A DNA stretch of 41,714 nt from Nostoc sp. NMS4. GTDB taxonomy: Bacteria > Cyanobacteriota > Cyanobacteriia > Cyanobacteriales > Nostocaceae. This document shows, piece after piece, positions 34,784 through 41,714 of this stretch. The position numbers and the translations under genes are program-made. How positions within the stretch are numbered: the first letter of the stretch is position 1; every line of letters starts with the position of its first letter. The notes beneath the pieces are model-generated. The model was not told the origin of the DNA. It worked only from the letters and a program-made list of their open reading frames with translations, and ran no database searches. Location: positions 1-41,714 of the forward strand of contig NZ_JABXKI010000083.1 of the NCBI RefSeq assembly GCF_017115095.1, written 5' to 3'.

Positions 34784-35674
34784 ATGACTAGGGGCATTTA
34801 TATAGTTGCCAATGACCGCGTTATCGATAATGCTATTGCTCTCCTCAATAGCATTCGTTACTATGACCAAGAAGTTAGCATTTATCTCATACCTTTTAAT
34901 GAGAATTACCACAAGGTAGCAGAACAGCTTGCTACTTTACACAATGTCCAAATTTTCCCAGATTTAGAACTTATTGATACCTTTACCAAACGCATCGGAG
35001 AAATTTTTGACCGAGATTTTCTCGCCTTACCTAATAAAATGCGTAAACTGGTGGCGTGGTTTGGGCCTTTAGATGAATTTATTTATATTGATACGGATAT
35101 TGTCGTTTTTGAAAAAATTGCCGACAATTTAGACAAACTTTCAGAAGTCGATTTCTTCTGTTGTGATTACCATCATGCTAATGAAAAACTGCGAAATATT
35201 TTTTCTCCATTTGTGAAAGAACAGCAAATTTTTTCCGATGCCCAACTTCAAGATGTTTTCAACAGTGGTTTTTGGGCTTCGAGAAAAGGAATTATTACCG
35301 AAGAACAAATGGATGAAGCTTTACGCGAGTGTGCAGCACATCGGGAATATTTCGATTTTTCTGAAGGAGTTACAGACCAACCAATTCTAAATTATCTTGT
35401 TCTCAAACTAATCTCTAAACGTGGAAATCTCGTCAAAATTCCTGGGGGAGGGCCTGGTAGTTGGGCAGGTTCACGAAATTTCCAACAGCAAGATTATGCC
35501 CTCTATGACCGAGGACAACGACTCAAATATCTCCACTGGGCTGGTACACGGATGAAAACTGGTAGTCCCTATTGGCAATTGTGGGAACACTATCGCTATC
35601 TTCATGAGGGTAAATTTGCCTTCATTCCCAAACTGACTCGTCGTTTATTTCCCTTTGTTGCTGCCCGTACTTAA
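34784..35674 (+). CDS. GT8-like sugar transferase, tandem paralog 2
   Basis: This 296-residue member of the tandem set starts MTRGIYIVANDRVIDNAIAL. Its DxD is FIYIDTDIVVF (Asp103, Asp105) and the acceptor loop is VFNSGFWASRKG. It is shorter than paralogs 1 and 3, with less sequence between the start and the DxD. AAGGA precedes its ATG, within the end of the previous gene, and the intergenic gap is 3 bases, so translation is likely coupled. Confidence 0.75.
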   Translation: MTRGIYIVANDRVIDNAIALLNSIRYYDQEVSIYLIPFNENYHKVAEQLATLHNVQIFPDLELIDTFTKRIGEIFDRDFLALPNKMRKLVAWFGPLDEFIYIDTDIVVFEKIADNLDKLSEVDFFCCDYHHANEKLRNIFSPFVKEQQIFSDAQLQDVFNSGFWASRKGIITEEQMDEALRECAAHREYFDFSEGVTDQPILNYLVLKLISKRGNLVKIPGGGPGSWAGSRNFQQQDYALYDRGQRLKYLHWAGTRMKTGSPYWQLWEHYRYLHEGKFAFIPKLTRRLFPFVAART

Positions 35675-35690
35675 TATTAGGAGTATTCCA

Positions 35691-36719
35691 ATGATTGATG
35701 GTATTTACACCCTAGCGAATGATGTTGTCTATGACCAACTAGTTGCTTTGCTCAACAGCATAGAAGCTAATGCTGGTAGAGAAATCCCTGTTTGTGTAAT
35801 TCCATATAATGACCAACTAGATAAAGTAAAGCTAGAGATTGCATCTAGAGATAATGTTACTTTATTTGACAATTCTGATTCCATAGCCCACTGGGAGGAC
35901 TTTGGCTCTCGTATCTGGAAAGCTCACCCAAGGGCGTTAAAGCGATGGCGAGAATATGGTTTGCCAGAGAATTATCGCATAGAAAGACATCGAAAACTTT
36001 GCTGTCTAGATGGCCCATTTGACAAGTTTATCTTCTTTGATGGAGATACCTTGTTGATGAAATCACTCGATGATGTTTATCAAAAGTTGGATGAATATGA
36101 TTGGATTACGAATGACTTTCAATATAGATCCGATTTGAATTATATTTTCAACTGGACAGAAGATAAGCTAGGAGAAATTTTTCCTGTAAAAGATATTAGG
36201 AATCAAATCTTTTGTTCTGGTTGGTTTGCTTCTAAAAAGGGTGTTTTTAATGATGCTAATTTAGCAAATTTACTAGCAAACTTAGAAGCAGGTGAAGCTG
36301 ATGCACTAGCATGGGCAGATTCCGATCAGACAGTTCTCAACTATTTAGTTTTACGTAGTGGAATTTCTTACTACAATTACGCCTGTCACCCGAAAGCGAC
36401 TGGTTGCCATTGGACTTCTAAATTCGATGTTGTAGATAATATTCTTTACGACCAAGGGCAGAAGTTGACGTATTTACACTATATGAGTGTATCTTCTTCA
36501 GCTTTTACGAGGCTTTGTGGGGGTGAAGATGTGGATATTGCTTACCGCGATGTTTTCTTATATTATCGCTATCTAAAATCACCTGAAAAACGTCCTCAAA
36601 GCTTTAAGCGTCCAAGCAAACTAACGCTTCTGCAAAAGTCCACTAGTAGTTTTATTCAGCAAAGAATTAACAATATTAAGCTAAAGTATCGCAACTTCAA
36701 GCATAAAATTGCTCAATAG
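35691..36719 (+). CDS. GT8-like sugar transferase, tandem paralog 3
   Basis: The start at 35691 is chosen because AGGAG (35679-35683) lies 7 bases before it and MIDGIYTLANDVVYDQLVAL aligns with the starts of the other two; the longer frame from 35655 would overlap the previous gene. The 342-residue protein has FIFFDGDTLLM as its DxD (Asp117, Asp119), IFCSGWFASKKG, and a basic C-terminal tail (RINNIKLKYRNFKHKIAQ) that may touch the membrane. It is the last gene of the cluster; a repeat element follows. Confidence 0.75.
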   Translation: MIDGIYTLANDVVYDQLVALLNSIEANAGREIPVCVIPYNDQLDKVKLEIASRDNVTLFDNSDSIAHWEDFGSRIWKAHPRALKRWREYGLPENYRIERHRKLCCLDGPFDKFIFFDGDTLLMKSLDDVYQKLDEYDWITNDFQYRSDLNYIFNWTEDKLGEIFPVKDIRNQIFCSGWFASKKGVFNDANLANLLANLEAGEADALAWADSDQTVLNYLVLRSGISYYNYACHPKATGCHWTSKFDVVDNILYDQGQKLTYLHYMSVSSSAFTRLCGGEDVDIAYRDVFLYYRYLKSPEKRPQSFKRPSKLTLLQKSTSSFIQQRINNIKLKYRNFKHKIAQ

Positions 36720-36737
36720 AAATAAAAGAAGAGTCTG

Positions 36738-36902
36738 AGAGGATGTTTTAAAAGTAGTTTACTGTGATTTGAAGCACTTATTGATCCCCCCTAGCCCCCC
36801 TTAAAAAGGGGGGAACCGGAATCAAAGTCCCCCTTTTTAAGGGGGATTTAGGGGGATCTAAAACGTTTTGCTACTAAGCAAAGAACTTTTCAAACATCCT
36901 CT
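36738..36902. mobile_element. MITE with G/C-block hairpin core
   Basis: The ends AGAGGATGTTTTAAAAGT and (complement) AGAGGATGTTTGAAAAGT form inverted repeats. The core is a long hairpin: CCCCCCTTAAAAAGGGGGG within GATCCCCCTAG, facing CCCCCTTTTTAAGGGGG with TTTAGGGGGATC. It has no ORF. The core sequence is a common cyanobacterial dispersed repeat. It separates the convergent glycosyltransferase and UbiB-like operons and may end transcription from both. Confidence 0.75.
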
Positions 36903-36944
36903 AAAGCTCTCTTTAATTTTAAATTATTGATTCCCTACTCTTTT

Positions 36945-37322
36945 CTAAGAAAAAGAATCTAAATCTAAAGATTGCATACCTTCGCGTTCTATAAAGGTCA
37001 TCATACTTCCCAACTGCAACCAAACTAGTAAACAAGTAAACAGACTAATTGGTAGACCGACTCCTAAAGCCAAGGATGAGGGAAAGCCAAATATCTCTAA
37101 GCCGGAAGATAAAAATAGACAAGTACCAGCAGTTATGCCGATAAATGGTACAAGTAATTGTTTCAGTGAGGAACGTGGTTTAGTATTTTCTGATCGCTCG
37201 CTTGGCCAGTTCTGCACAATTACTTTTAAAGTGCCAGATAATGCCAAACCAGATGTTAATGCTATCAAAAAGCCAACAAGTAAGAGAAAGTAAGGCGGTT
37301 GCTCAGGAAAATAGTACATCAA
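36945..37322 (-). CDS. Hypothetical membrane protein
   Basis: I do not recognise this 125-residue protein. It has three hydrophobic segments (about 10-33, 55-75 and 83-105) and a polar loop ENTKPRSSLKQ near residue 48. It starts 26 bases after the UbiB-like gene on the same strand, so the two are probably co-transcribed. No catalytic motif is seen. Confidence 0.65.
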   Translation of the reverse strand: MMYYFPEQPPYFLLLVGFLIALTSGLALSGTLKVIVQNWPSERSENTKPRSSLKQLLVPFIGITAGTCLFLSSGLEIFGFPSSLALGVGLPISLFTCLLVWLQLGSMMTFIEREGMQSLDLDSFS

Positions 37323-37348
37323 AACTCCTAATTTCTATTAAAGATTTT

Positions 37349-39133
37349 TTACTTTTTATTTGTTGACTGGTTCTCAGCAAAAGACTCAAGTAATGTTGCT
37401 TTTGGCAGGATAGCGGCTGCGCCTTCTCTGGATAACTCTGTTAAAATACCGATCGCTACATTTAATAAACGATCCGGTTTTAAGTCATCTTTAACCAGGT
37501 TCCACAGGCGTTGGACATCTTCGGTGTGGAGGCGGTCATCTTCGGTGAGAGCAAGTACTAGCTGTCGCCTCAGAAACTTGCCTTCTTCGGACATTAAGTA
37601 CTGGAACCCCATCTGGGCTGTGGGCAATACATCAAAGTTGTTATCACTACGAGCGATCGCAATTAAATTTTCTAACCGTTGCCACTGAAATTTACCATCT
37701 TTAAACAGCACATTCAATAATCGTCGTCTTAATTCCGGCGATTCTCCTGTCAGCAACCGCCGCGCTATATAGGGATAACCCACTTCCACAATTTTGAAAT
37801 CGGGGTTAAGGCTTAGGGCAATACCTTCTTGAGTCACCAAGGAACGAATAATCAAAGCAAACTTCGCCGGCACTCGGAAAGGATATTCATACATCAGTTC
37901 CGAAAACTCATCGGTAATCGTTTTGAAGTTAAAATCCTTGACATTTTTACCAATAGCGTTTCCTAGTACAGCTTCTAATGCTGGCACTATCGGACAAATA
38001 TCCGTGTCTGGAGTCAGAAACCCTAGTTTTACAAAGTCTTCGGCTAAGTCGGTATAATCTTTATTCACCAAATGCACTAGTGCATCTACCAGTGTTTCTT
38101 TGGTGCTTTCTTCCAACTGATCCATCATGCCGAAGTCAATATAAGCCATACGACCATCGGGTACAGCAAACAAATTGCCGGGATGAGGGTCAGCATGGAA
38201 AAAGCCATATTCTAAAAGCTGTTGCAATCCTGATGTCACGCCAATTTGGATAATCGCTTCTGGGTCTACACCTGCTTCGCGGATGCGTTGAGTATCCGTC
38301 AGCTTGAAGCCGTCAATCCATTCCAGGGTTAAAACGTGGGTATTGGTGTAACGCCAGTAAATACCTGGAACTTTTACTTGTAGGTCGTTGCGGAAATTGC
38401 TAGCAAATTTTTCGGCGTTGCGGCCTTCATTAATATAGTCAATTTCTTCAAATAACTTTGTGCCAAACTCGTCCACAATTAAAGTGAGGTCGTGACCGAG
38501 ATTTAAAGGCAACCAAGGAGCTAGCCAACCTGCTGCCCAACGCATCAGATATAGGTCGCGTGTAATTACCGGGTGTAAGTTGGGGCGTTGCACCTTCACG
38601 GCGACTTCTTCACCGCTAACCAAACGACCCCGGTATACTTGACCTAAACTAGCAGCAGCGACTGGGTGAGGTGATAGTTCGCTAAAGCTTTCGTGAATTG
38701 GACGACCTAGTTCTGTTTCGATAATCTGGTAAGCGATCGCATTATCGAAAGGTGGTAACTGGTCTTGTAATTTGATCAGTTCTTCTAAGAAATCTTTGCG
38801 TATTAGGTCAGGCCTAGTAGAGAGGGCTTGACCAACTTTAATAAATGTCGGGCCGAGGCGGGTGAGCAGTTCTCGCAACTGGATCGCTCGTTTACCCTTG
38901 TTCTGCTCAACTTTATCTTGCCATTCGTCCCACTTCAGACTGAATATAAATCCTGCAAAGGAGGAGATAATTCTCAGCACTCGCCCCCAAGCTAGCCAAG
39001 GACGGTAACTATAGTAGCGAGCGATCGCATCTGGATTATAGAGTTTTAGTTGAGCAGGTTGATACTGACCCACGCCTTTTTTTGCCTCTTCAACTGAAAT
39101 ATTTACAATGATTGTTTTTCTCCTAACCCACAA
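37349..39133 (-). CDS. ABC1/AarF/UbiB-family atypical kinase
   Basis: This 594-residue ABC1K protein has the family's KxGQ segment (GPTFIKVGQALSTRPDL, about 93-109), an alanine-rich nucleotide loop (AAASLGQVYRG), catalytic VAVKVQRP, HADPHPGNLF and DFGMM for metal binding. Such proteins support quinone or prenyl-lipid metabolism in cyanobacteria and plastids and are ATPases rather than ordinary protein kinases. The 5' end is uncertain: the longest frame begins with TTG at 39133, and an AGGAG lies just inside it (codons 4-6, without a normal start after it). The family-typical sequence begins near YNPDAIARYYSYRPW (about residue 33). The exact substrate is unknown. Confidence 0.9.
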   Translation of the reverse strand: MWVRRKTIIVNISVEEAKKGVGQYQPAQLKLYNPDAIARYYSYRPWLAWGRVLRIISSFAGFIFSLKWDEWQDKVEQNKGKRAIQLRELLTRLGPTFIKVGQALSTRPDLIRKDFLEELIKLQDQLPPFDNAIAYQIIETELGRPIHESFSELSPHPVAAASLGQVYRGRLVSGEEVAVKVQRPNLHPVITRDLYLMRWAAGWLAPWLPLNLGHDLTLIVDEFGTKLFEEIDYINEGRNAEKFASNFRNDLQVKVPGIYWRYTNTHVLTLEWIDGFKLTDTQRIREAGVDPEAIIQIGVTSGLQQLLEYGFFHADPHPGNLFAVPDGRMAYIDFGMMDQLEESTKETLVDALVHLVNKDYTDLAEDFVKLGFLTPDTDICPIVPALEAVLGNAIGKNVKDFNFKTITDEFSELMYEYPFRVPAKFALIIRSLVTQEGIALSLNPDFKIVEVGYPYIARRLLTGESPELRRRLLNVLFKDGKFQWQRLENLIAIARSDNNFDVLPTAQMGFQYLMSEEGKFLRRQLVLALTEDDRLHTEDVQRLWNLVKDDLKPDRLLNVAIGILTELSREGAAAILPKATLLESFAENQSTNKK

Positions 39134-39537
39134 GTTAGTTGCAAGTTTAGGATTGCGGTAATCTTTTATCTAAAACAACTAGAACTCTACCCTTTGCGGA
39201 TAGTGTTCGAGGTGATTTTAGCATTTGTTACTGCCTAGATTTGTTTATCTTTTTCTTAATTATACTTTATAAAACTACAACTAATTATCCATCTTTTTGA
39301 TGATTTTATCTTTTCTTAACTTTAATTTATTTTTATATAAACAATAAATATTTATTTACTTATATCTGATGTATACAAATTTGAATAAATGCGATAGTTA
39401 AGTAACTTTATTTACTAGCATTTACATGTATCAGTAGTACTATTACTGTCTTGGGATTCGTGACAAGTTAAGGTTTTTTAGGTTTTGTCAAGATCAATAT
39501 TGAGGGACTCAAAAAGCTGAGAAACTAGTGATAAGTA
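39134..39537. other. AT-rich intergenic region upstream of the UbiB-like gene
   Basis: No gene is seen. The stretch is very AT-rich (39250-39420), presumably holding the promoter of the minus-strand kinase gene. No clear repeat or operator. Confidence 0.4.
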
Positions 39538-39808
39538 CCTATGCAAAATTAATTACATATTTTTCTCCAAAATCTCGAATGACTTTTTCAACATAGTTAA
39601 CTAAATTTGACTAACTAGAGTATACATCTATTTCTATGCATTCATATTTCATAAAACGCCAGAGAATTTCTATTAAATTTAGTTGAGGAGAGTCAGCAAG
39701 CTTTTCGAGACTAACGGGAAAAGTCAGCATCCTCTGCTGGTGTAAACTGGGGTGAACACCGAAGCGATCGCAGTTGTTAACGCTTTCATGAAATCGCAAT
39801 GTTGCCAT
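39538..39808 (-). pseudogene. IS630-family transposase remnant
   Basis: The minus strand reads SPQLNLIEILWRFMKYECIE, the C-terminal DDE-domain block of IS630-type transposases (normally SPxLNLIExLW). After IDVYSS and an in-frame TAG it continues SNLVNYVEKVIRDFGEKYVI and ends near 39538. Upstream frame shifts remove the rest, so only the last 80 or so codons survive. It lies 220 bases before the injection-cargo-like ORF. Confidence 0.75.
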
Positions 39809-40025
39809 GAAATGGTAAAATTCGGGTTAATTATAGTATCAGTGTATGGGACTCCGATTTGATTTCTGAAAACATACTGAGACTGAAAAGCCCGTTCTAT
39901 CAAGGTTTTATCTGAAATCTTGTTCAAAAATCAGATATGAGTCCTAATAATAGCAGTATGTATTAAAGGACGATGGTTTTGTCAAGCAAGTGGGTGATGA
40001 GAGTTGGGGAAAAGGAAAAATCATT

Positions 40026-41714
40026 ATGACATTCCAAATAACACAAAAAACGGCTTCAACAAAGAGCGAAATGCCGAGAACATCTCACTTGTCATCAAGA
40101 CCCTTTGCGCCGATTATTCAACACTCAATACCAACATCCCTTCAGCAACCGGAACAGATTGAGAGACGACTTCAAAGAAAAACGAACTTGTTAGAAACCC
40201 CTTTGATGCCACCCCCAAAAAAGGTAATCCAGGCAAAGCTGAGAATTGGGGAACCAGAGGATAAGTACGAGCAGGAAGCGGATACCGTAGCGCGTCAAGT
40301 GGTGCAATGTCTGAATGCACCTATGTCAGAGCAGACGCTCTCGATAATCCAACGCATGAAGGATAACACATTGCAGCGATCTATCCGACGGGCTTCTCTA
40401 CGAGACGCTACGCGAACGCCTACGCAGGGGCATCAACAAGAAATACAAACCCAAAAAACGAATTTGCTCAGGCGGCCTATTCACCGTCAGACAATGCCAT
40501 CACAAGAACTGCAACCTCACCCGATAATTCAACGACGAAAACATAGTGGAAACGGAATGACGGCTGCACCTGATTTAGAAGCATCTATACAACAAGCTCT
40601 TGGTAGGGAAGAGGTGTTAACAGATAATATTCGCAAATCAGTAGAACAAGGGTTTGGAGATGCTCAATCTCACCAATTGAATCAATCAATCCAGGCGAAA
40701 GCGTTTACTACAGGACAAGATGTGTTTTTTCGCCAAGGAGAATCTAACCCAGATATACAACTCAAAGGGTCTGTTTCCAACGTCAGTTCCCAAGTCGTAC
40801 AGCGTGTTAAGCAAGAACAAGAAGAAAAAATGGATGTTGATAGTGAGGAACCAGATTTATCCTCAAATCACAAAAGAAGTCGAAGTCAGAGCTTTGGTAA
40901 TGAACAGACGAGAAAAAAAACAAAGTTACTTAATCCAGAACAGCAAGCGAACAAAGAAAAACTACTAGAATATAGAAAAAAACTTGGAACAACACTGAAC
41001 AAAGGTGGTCAATCAATAACCCAAGCACAGCTTGATGCTTTAATGGGTAAAAAATCCAGGTGGGCTGGACGGATTGAGTCAGGTCAGATTAAAAACATTA
41101 CTCCCGATGATCTCAATCAATTAGAAGGATTATTAAAGAAATCTCAGCCACAACTTGAGAAACTTTTGAATGATTCTGGATTGGGTAAACTTAATCCAGA
41201 ACAGCAAGCGAATAGAGAGCAACTACTAGAATATAGAACAAAACTTGGAAAAACACTGAACAAAGATAATAAACCAATAACCCAAGCAGAGCTTGATGCT
41301 CTAATGGGTAAAAAATACAGGTGGACTGAACAGATCGAGACAGGTAATATCCAAACCATTGCTCCTGATGAGTTCAAGCGACTAGAAGAATTATTAAATA
41401 AATCTCAGCCACAACTTAAGGATCTTTTGAATGATTCTGGATTGGGTAAACTTAATCCAGAACAGCAAGCGAATCAAGAGCAACTACTAGAATATAGAAA
41501 AAAAATTGGAAAAATACTGAACAAAGGTAATAAATCAATAACCCAGGCAGAGCTTGATACTCTAATGGGTAAAATGGGTAAAAAATCCAGTTGGACTGGA
41601 CGGATTGAGACAGGTCAGACTCAAAACATTGCTTCCGATGATCTCAAGAAATTAGAAGAATTATTAAAGAAATCTCAGCCACAACTTGAGAAACTTTTGA
41701 ATGATTCTGGATTG
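40026..41714 (+). CDS. eCIS-cargo-like protein with NLS-like motif and tandem XRE-HTH-like repeats (incomplete at window edge)
   Basis: The frame stays open for 563 codons to the window edge. The ATG has AAAGGA about 10 bases upstream, and the start context (ATCATTATGACATTCC) matches the calpain gene (ATCAATATGACATTCC). Residues 1-175 are a Gln/Arg-rich leader with IGEPEDKYEQEAD (74-86) and VARQVVQ. Residues 181-240 are a trimmed DUF4157 (eCIS core domain): APDLEASIQQALG, LNQSIQAKAFTTGQDVFFRQ. The part that should carry HELTH is missing. KR (283-284) and RKKTK (296-300), 11 residues apart, form a bipartite nuclear-localisation pattern. Three 87-residue repeats follow (302, 389, 476), each with EYRKKLG, ITQAELDALMGKK and IETG, resembling an XRE helix-turn-helix. 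Injected DNA-binding cargo is inference. Confidence 0.8.
   Translation, partial: MTFQITQKTASTKSEMPRTSHLSSRPFAPIIQHSIPTSLQQPEQIERRLQRKTNLLETPLMPPPKKVIQAKLRIGEPEDKYEQEADTVARQVVQCLNAPMSEQTLSIIQRMKDNTLQRSIRRASLRDATRTPTQGHQQEIQTQKTNLLRRPIHRQTMPSQELQPHPIIQRRKHSGNGMTAAPDLEASIQQALGREEVLTDNIRKSVEQGFGDAQSHQLNQSIQAKAFTTGQDVFFRQGESNPDIQLKGSVSNVSSQVVQRVKQEQEEKMDVDSEEPDLSSNHKRSRSQSFGNEQTRKKTKLLNPEQQANKEKLLEYRKKLGTTLNKGGQSITQAQLDALMGKKSRWAGRIESGQIKNITPDDLNQLEGLLKKSQPQLEKLLNDSGLGKLNPEQQANREQLLEYRTKLGKTLNKDNKPITQAELDALMGKKYRWTEQIETGNIQTIAPDEFKRLEELLNKSQPQLKDLLNDSGLGKLNPEQQANQEQLLEYRKKIGKILNKGNKSITQAELDTLMGKMGKKSSWTGRIETGQTQNIASDDLKKLEELLKKSQPQLEKLLNDSGL
40929..41714 (+). repeat. 261-bp tandem coding repeats (three copies to the edge)
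   Basis: Copies start at 40929, 41190 and 41451, each opening CTTAATCCAGAACAGCAAGC. The spacing is exactly 261 bases (87 codons). The third copy has three extra codons (MGKMGKK) and runs to the window edge. Copies are similar but not identical, with most changes in the middle, so they are diverging repeats rather than a recent duplication. Confidence 0.95.

Noticed and set aside
26594..36719. Cluster as the heterocyst envelope polysaccharide island itself
   Set aside because: Only the exporter is HepA-like; other island genes such as hepC or regulator genes are not seen, so the assignment stays at HepA-like.
39724..39927. Minus-strand ORF overlapping the IS630 remnant
   Set aside because: It is in a different frame from the recognisable transposase block and shows no transposase motif; at most it is decayed element DNA.
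40929..41714. Regular repeats at the right edge as a CRISPR or satellite
   Set aside because: The period is 261 bases, an exact multiple of three, the frame is open throughout and the copies encode a conserved domain; these are protein repeats.

Overview
This window looks like chromosome of a filamentous, probably heterocyst-forming cyanobacterium of the Nostoc/Anabaena group. The signs are moderate-to-low GC, many GCGATCGC (HIP1-type) octamers, heptanucleotide tandem arrays between genes, abundant MITE-like repeats, an intein-bearing dnaB next to rplI, and proteins that read as cyanobacterial versions (PrmA, SerA, GloB, UbiB-like kinase, ArsM/ArsS, HepA-like exporter). No rRNA, tRNA or CRISPR array was seen.

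Layout. 1-250: right end of an IS200/IS605-type element with a probable TnpB omega-RNA scaffold. 300-3129: arsenosugar genes arsM and arsS, with a broken PiT phosphate-permease gene between them. 3696-9512: housekeeping genes serA, prmA and ileS. 9954-14563: a PLP-dependent histidine decarboxylase that converges on a very unusual APC-permease/PAS/GGDEF/EAL fusion. 14725-16112: a MITE-rich block around an orphan ParA-like ATPase. 16503-18123: a 2TM protein, a phasin-like coiled coil and an exported FKBP. 18288-20531: a calpain-type protease. 21092-24975: dnaB with an intein, two small unknown genes, and rplI. 25404-26177: gloB. 26594-36719: a one-strand run of glycosyltransferases around a HepA-like ABC exporter. 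36945-39133: an ABC1/UbiB kinase and a small membrane protein. 39538-39808: an IS630 transposase remnant. 40026 to the edge: a large incomplete ORF.

Most interesting result. The calpain-type protein (18288-20531) and the ORF at the right edge (40026 to the end) begin with the same disordered, glutamine-rich leader of about 200 residues but end in unrelated domains. The leader resembles the N-terminal region of proteins carrying the eCIS core domain (DUF4157). In the edge ORF a trimmed DUF4157 segment is still recognisable, but its HExxH part is gone. The edge ORF then has a bipartite nuclear-localisation-like motif and three 87-residue repeats that read like XRE-type helix-turn-helix units. 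The inference is a family of modular cargo proteins for a contractile injection system, one a protease and one a possible nucleus-targeted DNA binder. No injection-system structural genes are in the window.

Other unusual items are an ABC exporter with two HisKA-like domains fused to its C-terminus and no kinase ATPase domain, heptamer arrays that supply the stop codons of serA and gloB, and a histidine decarboxylase that lacks the conserved His before the PLP lysine.
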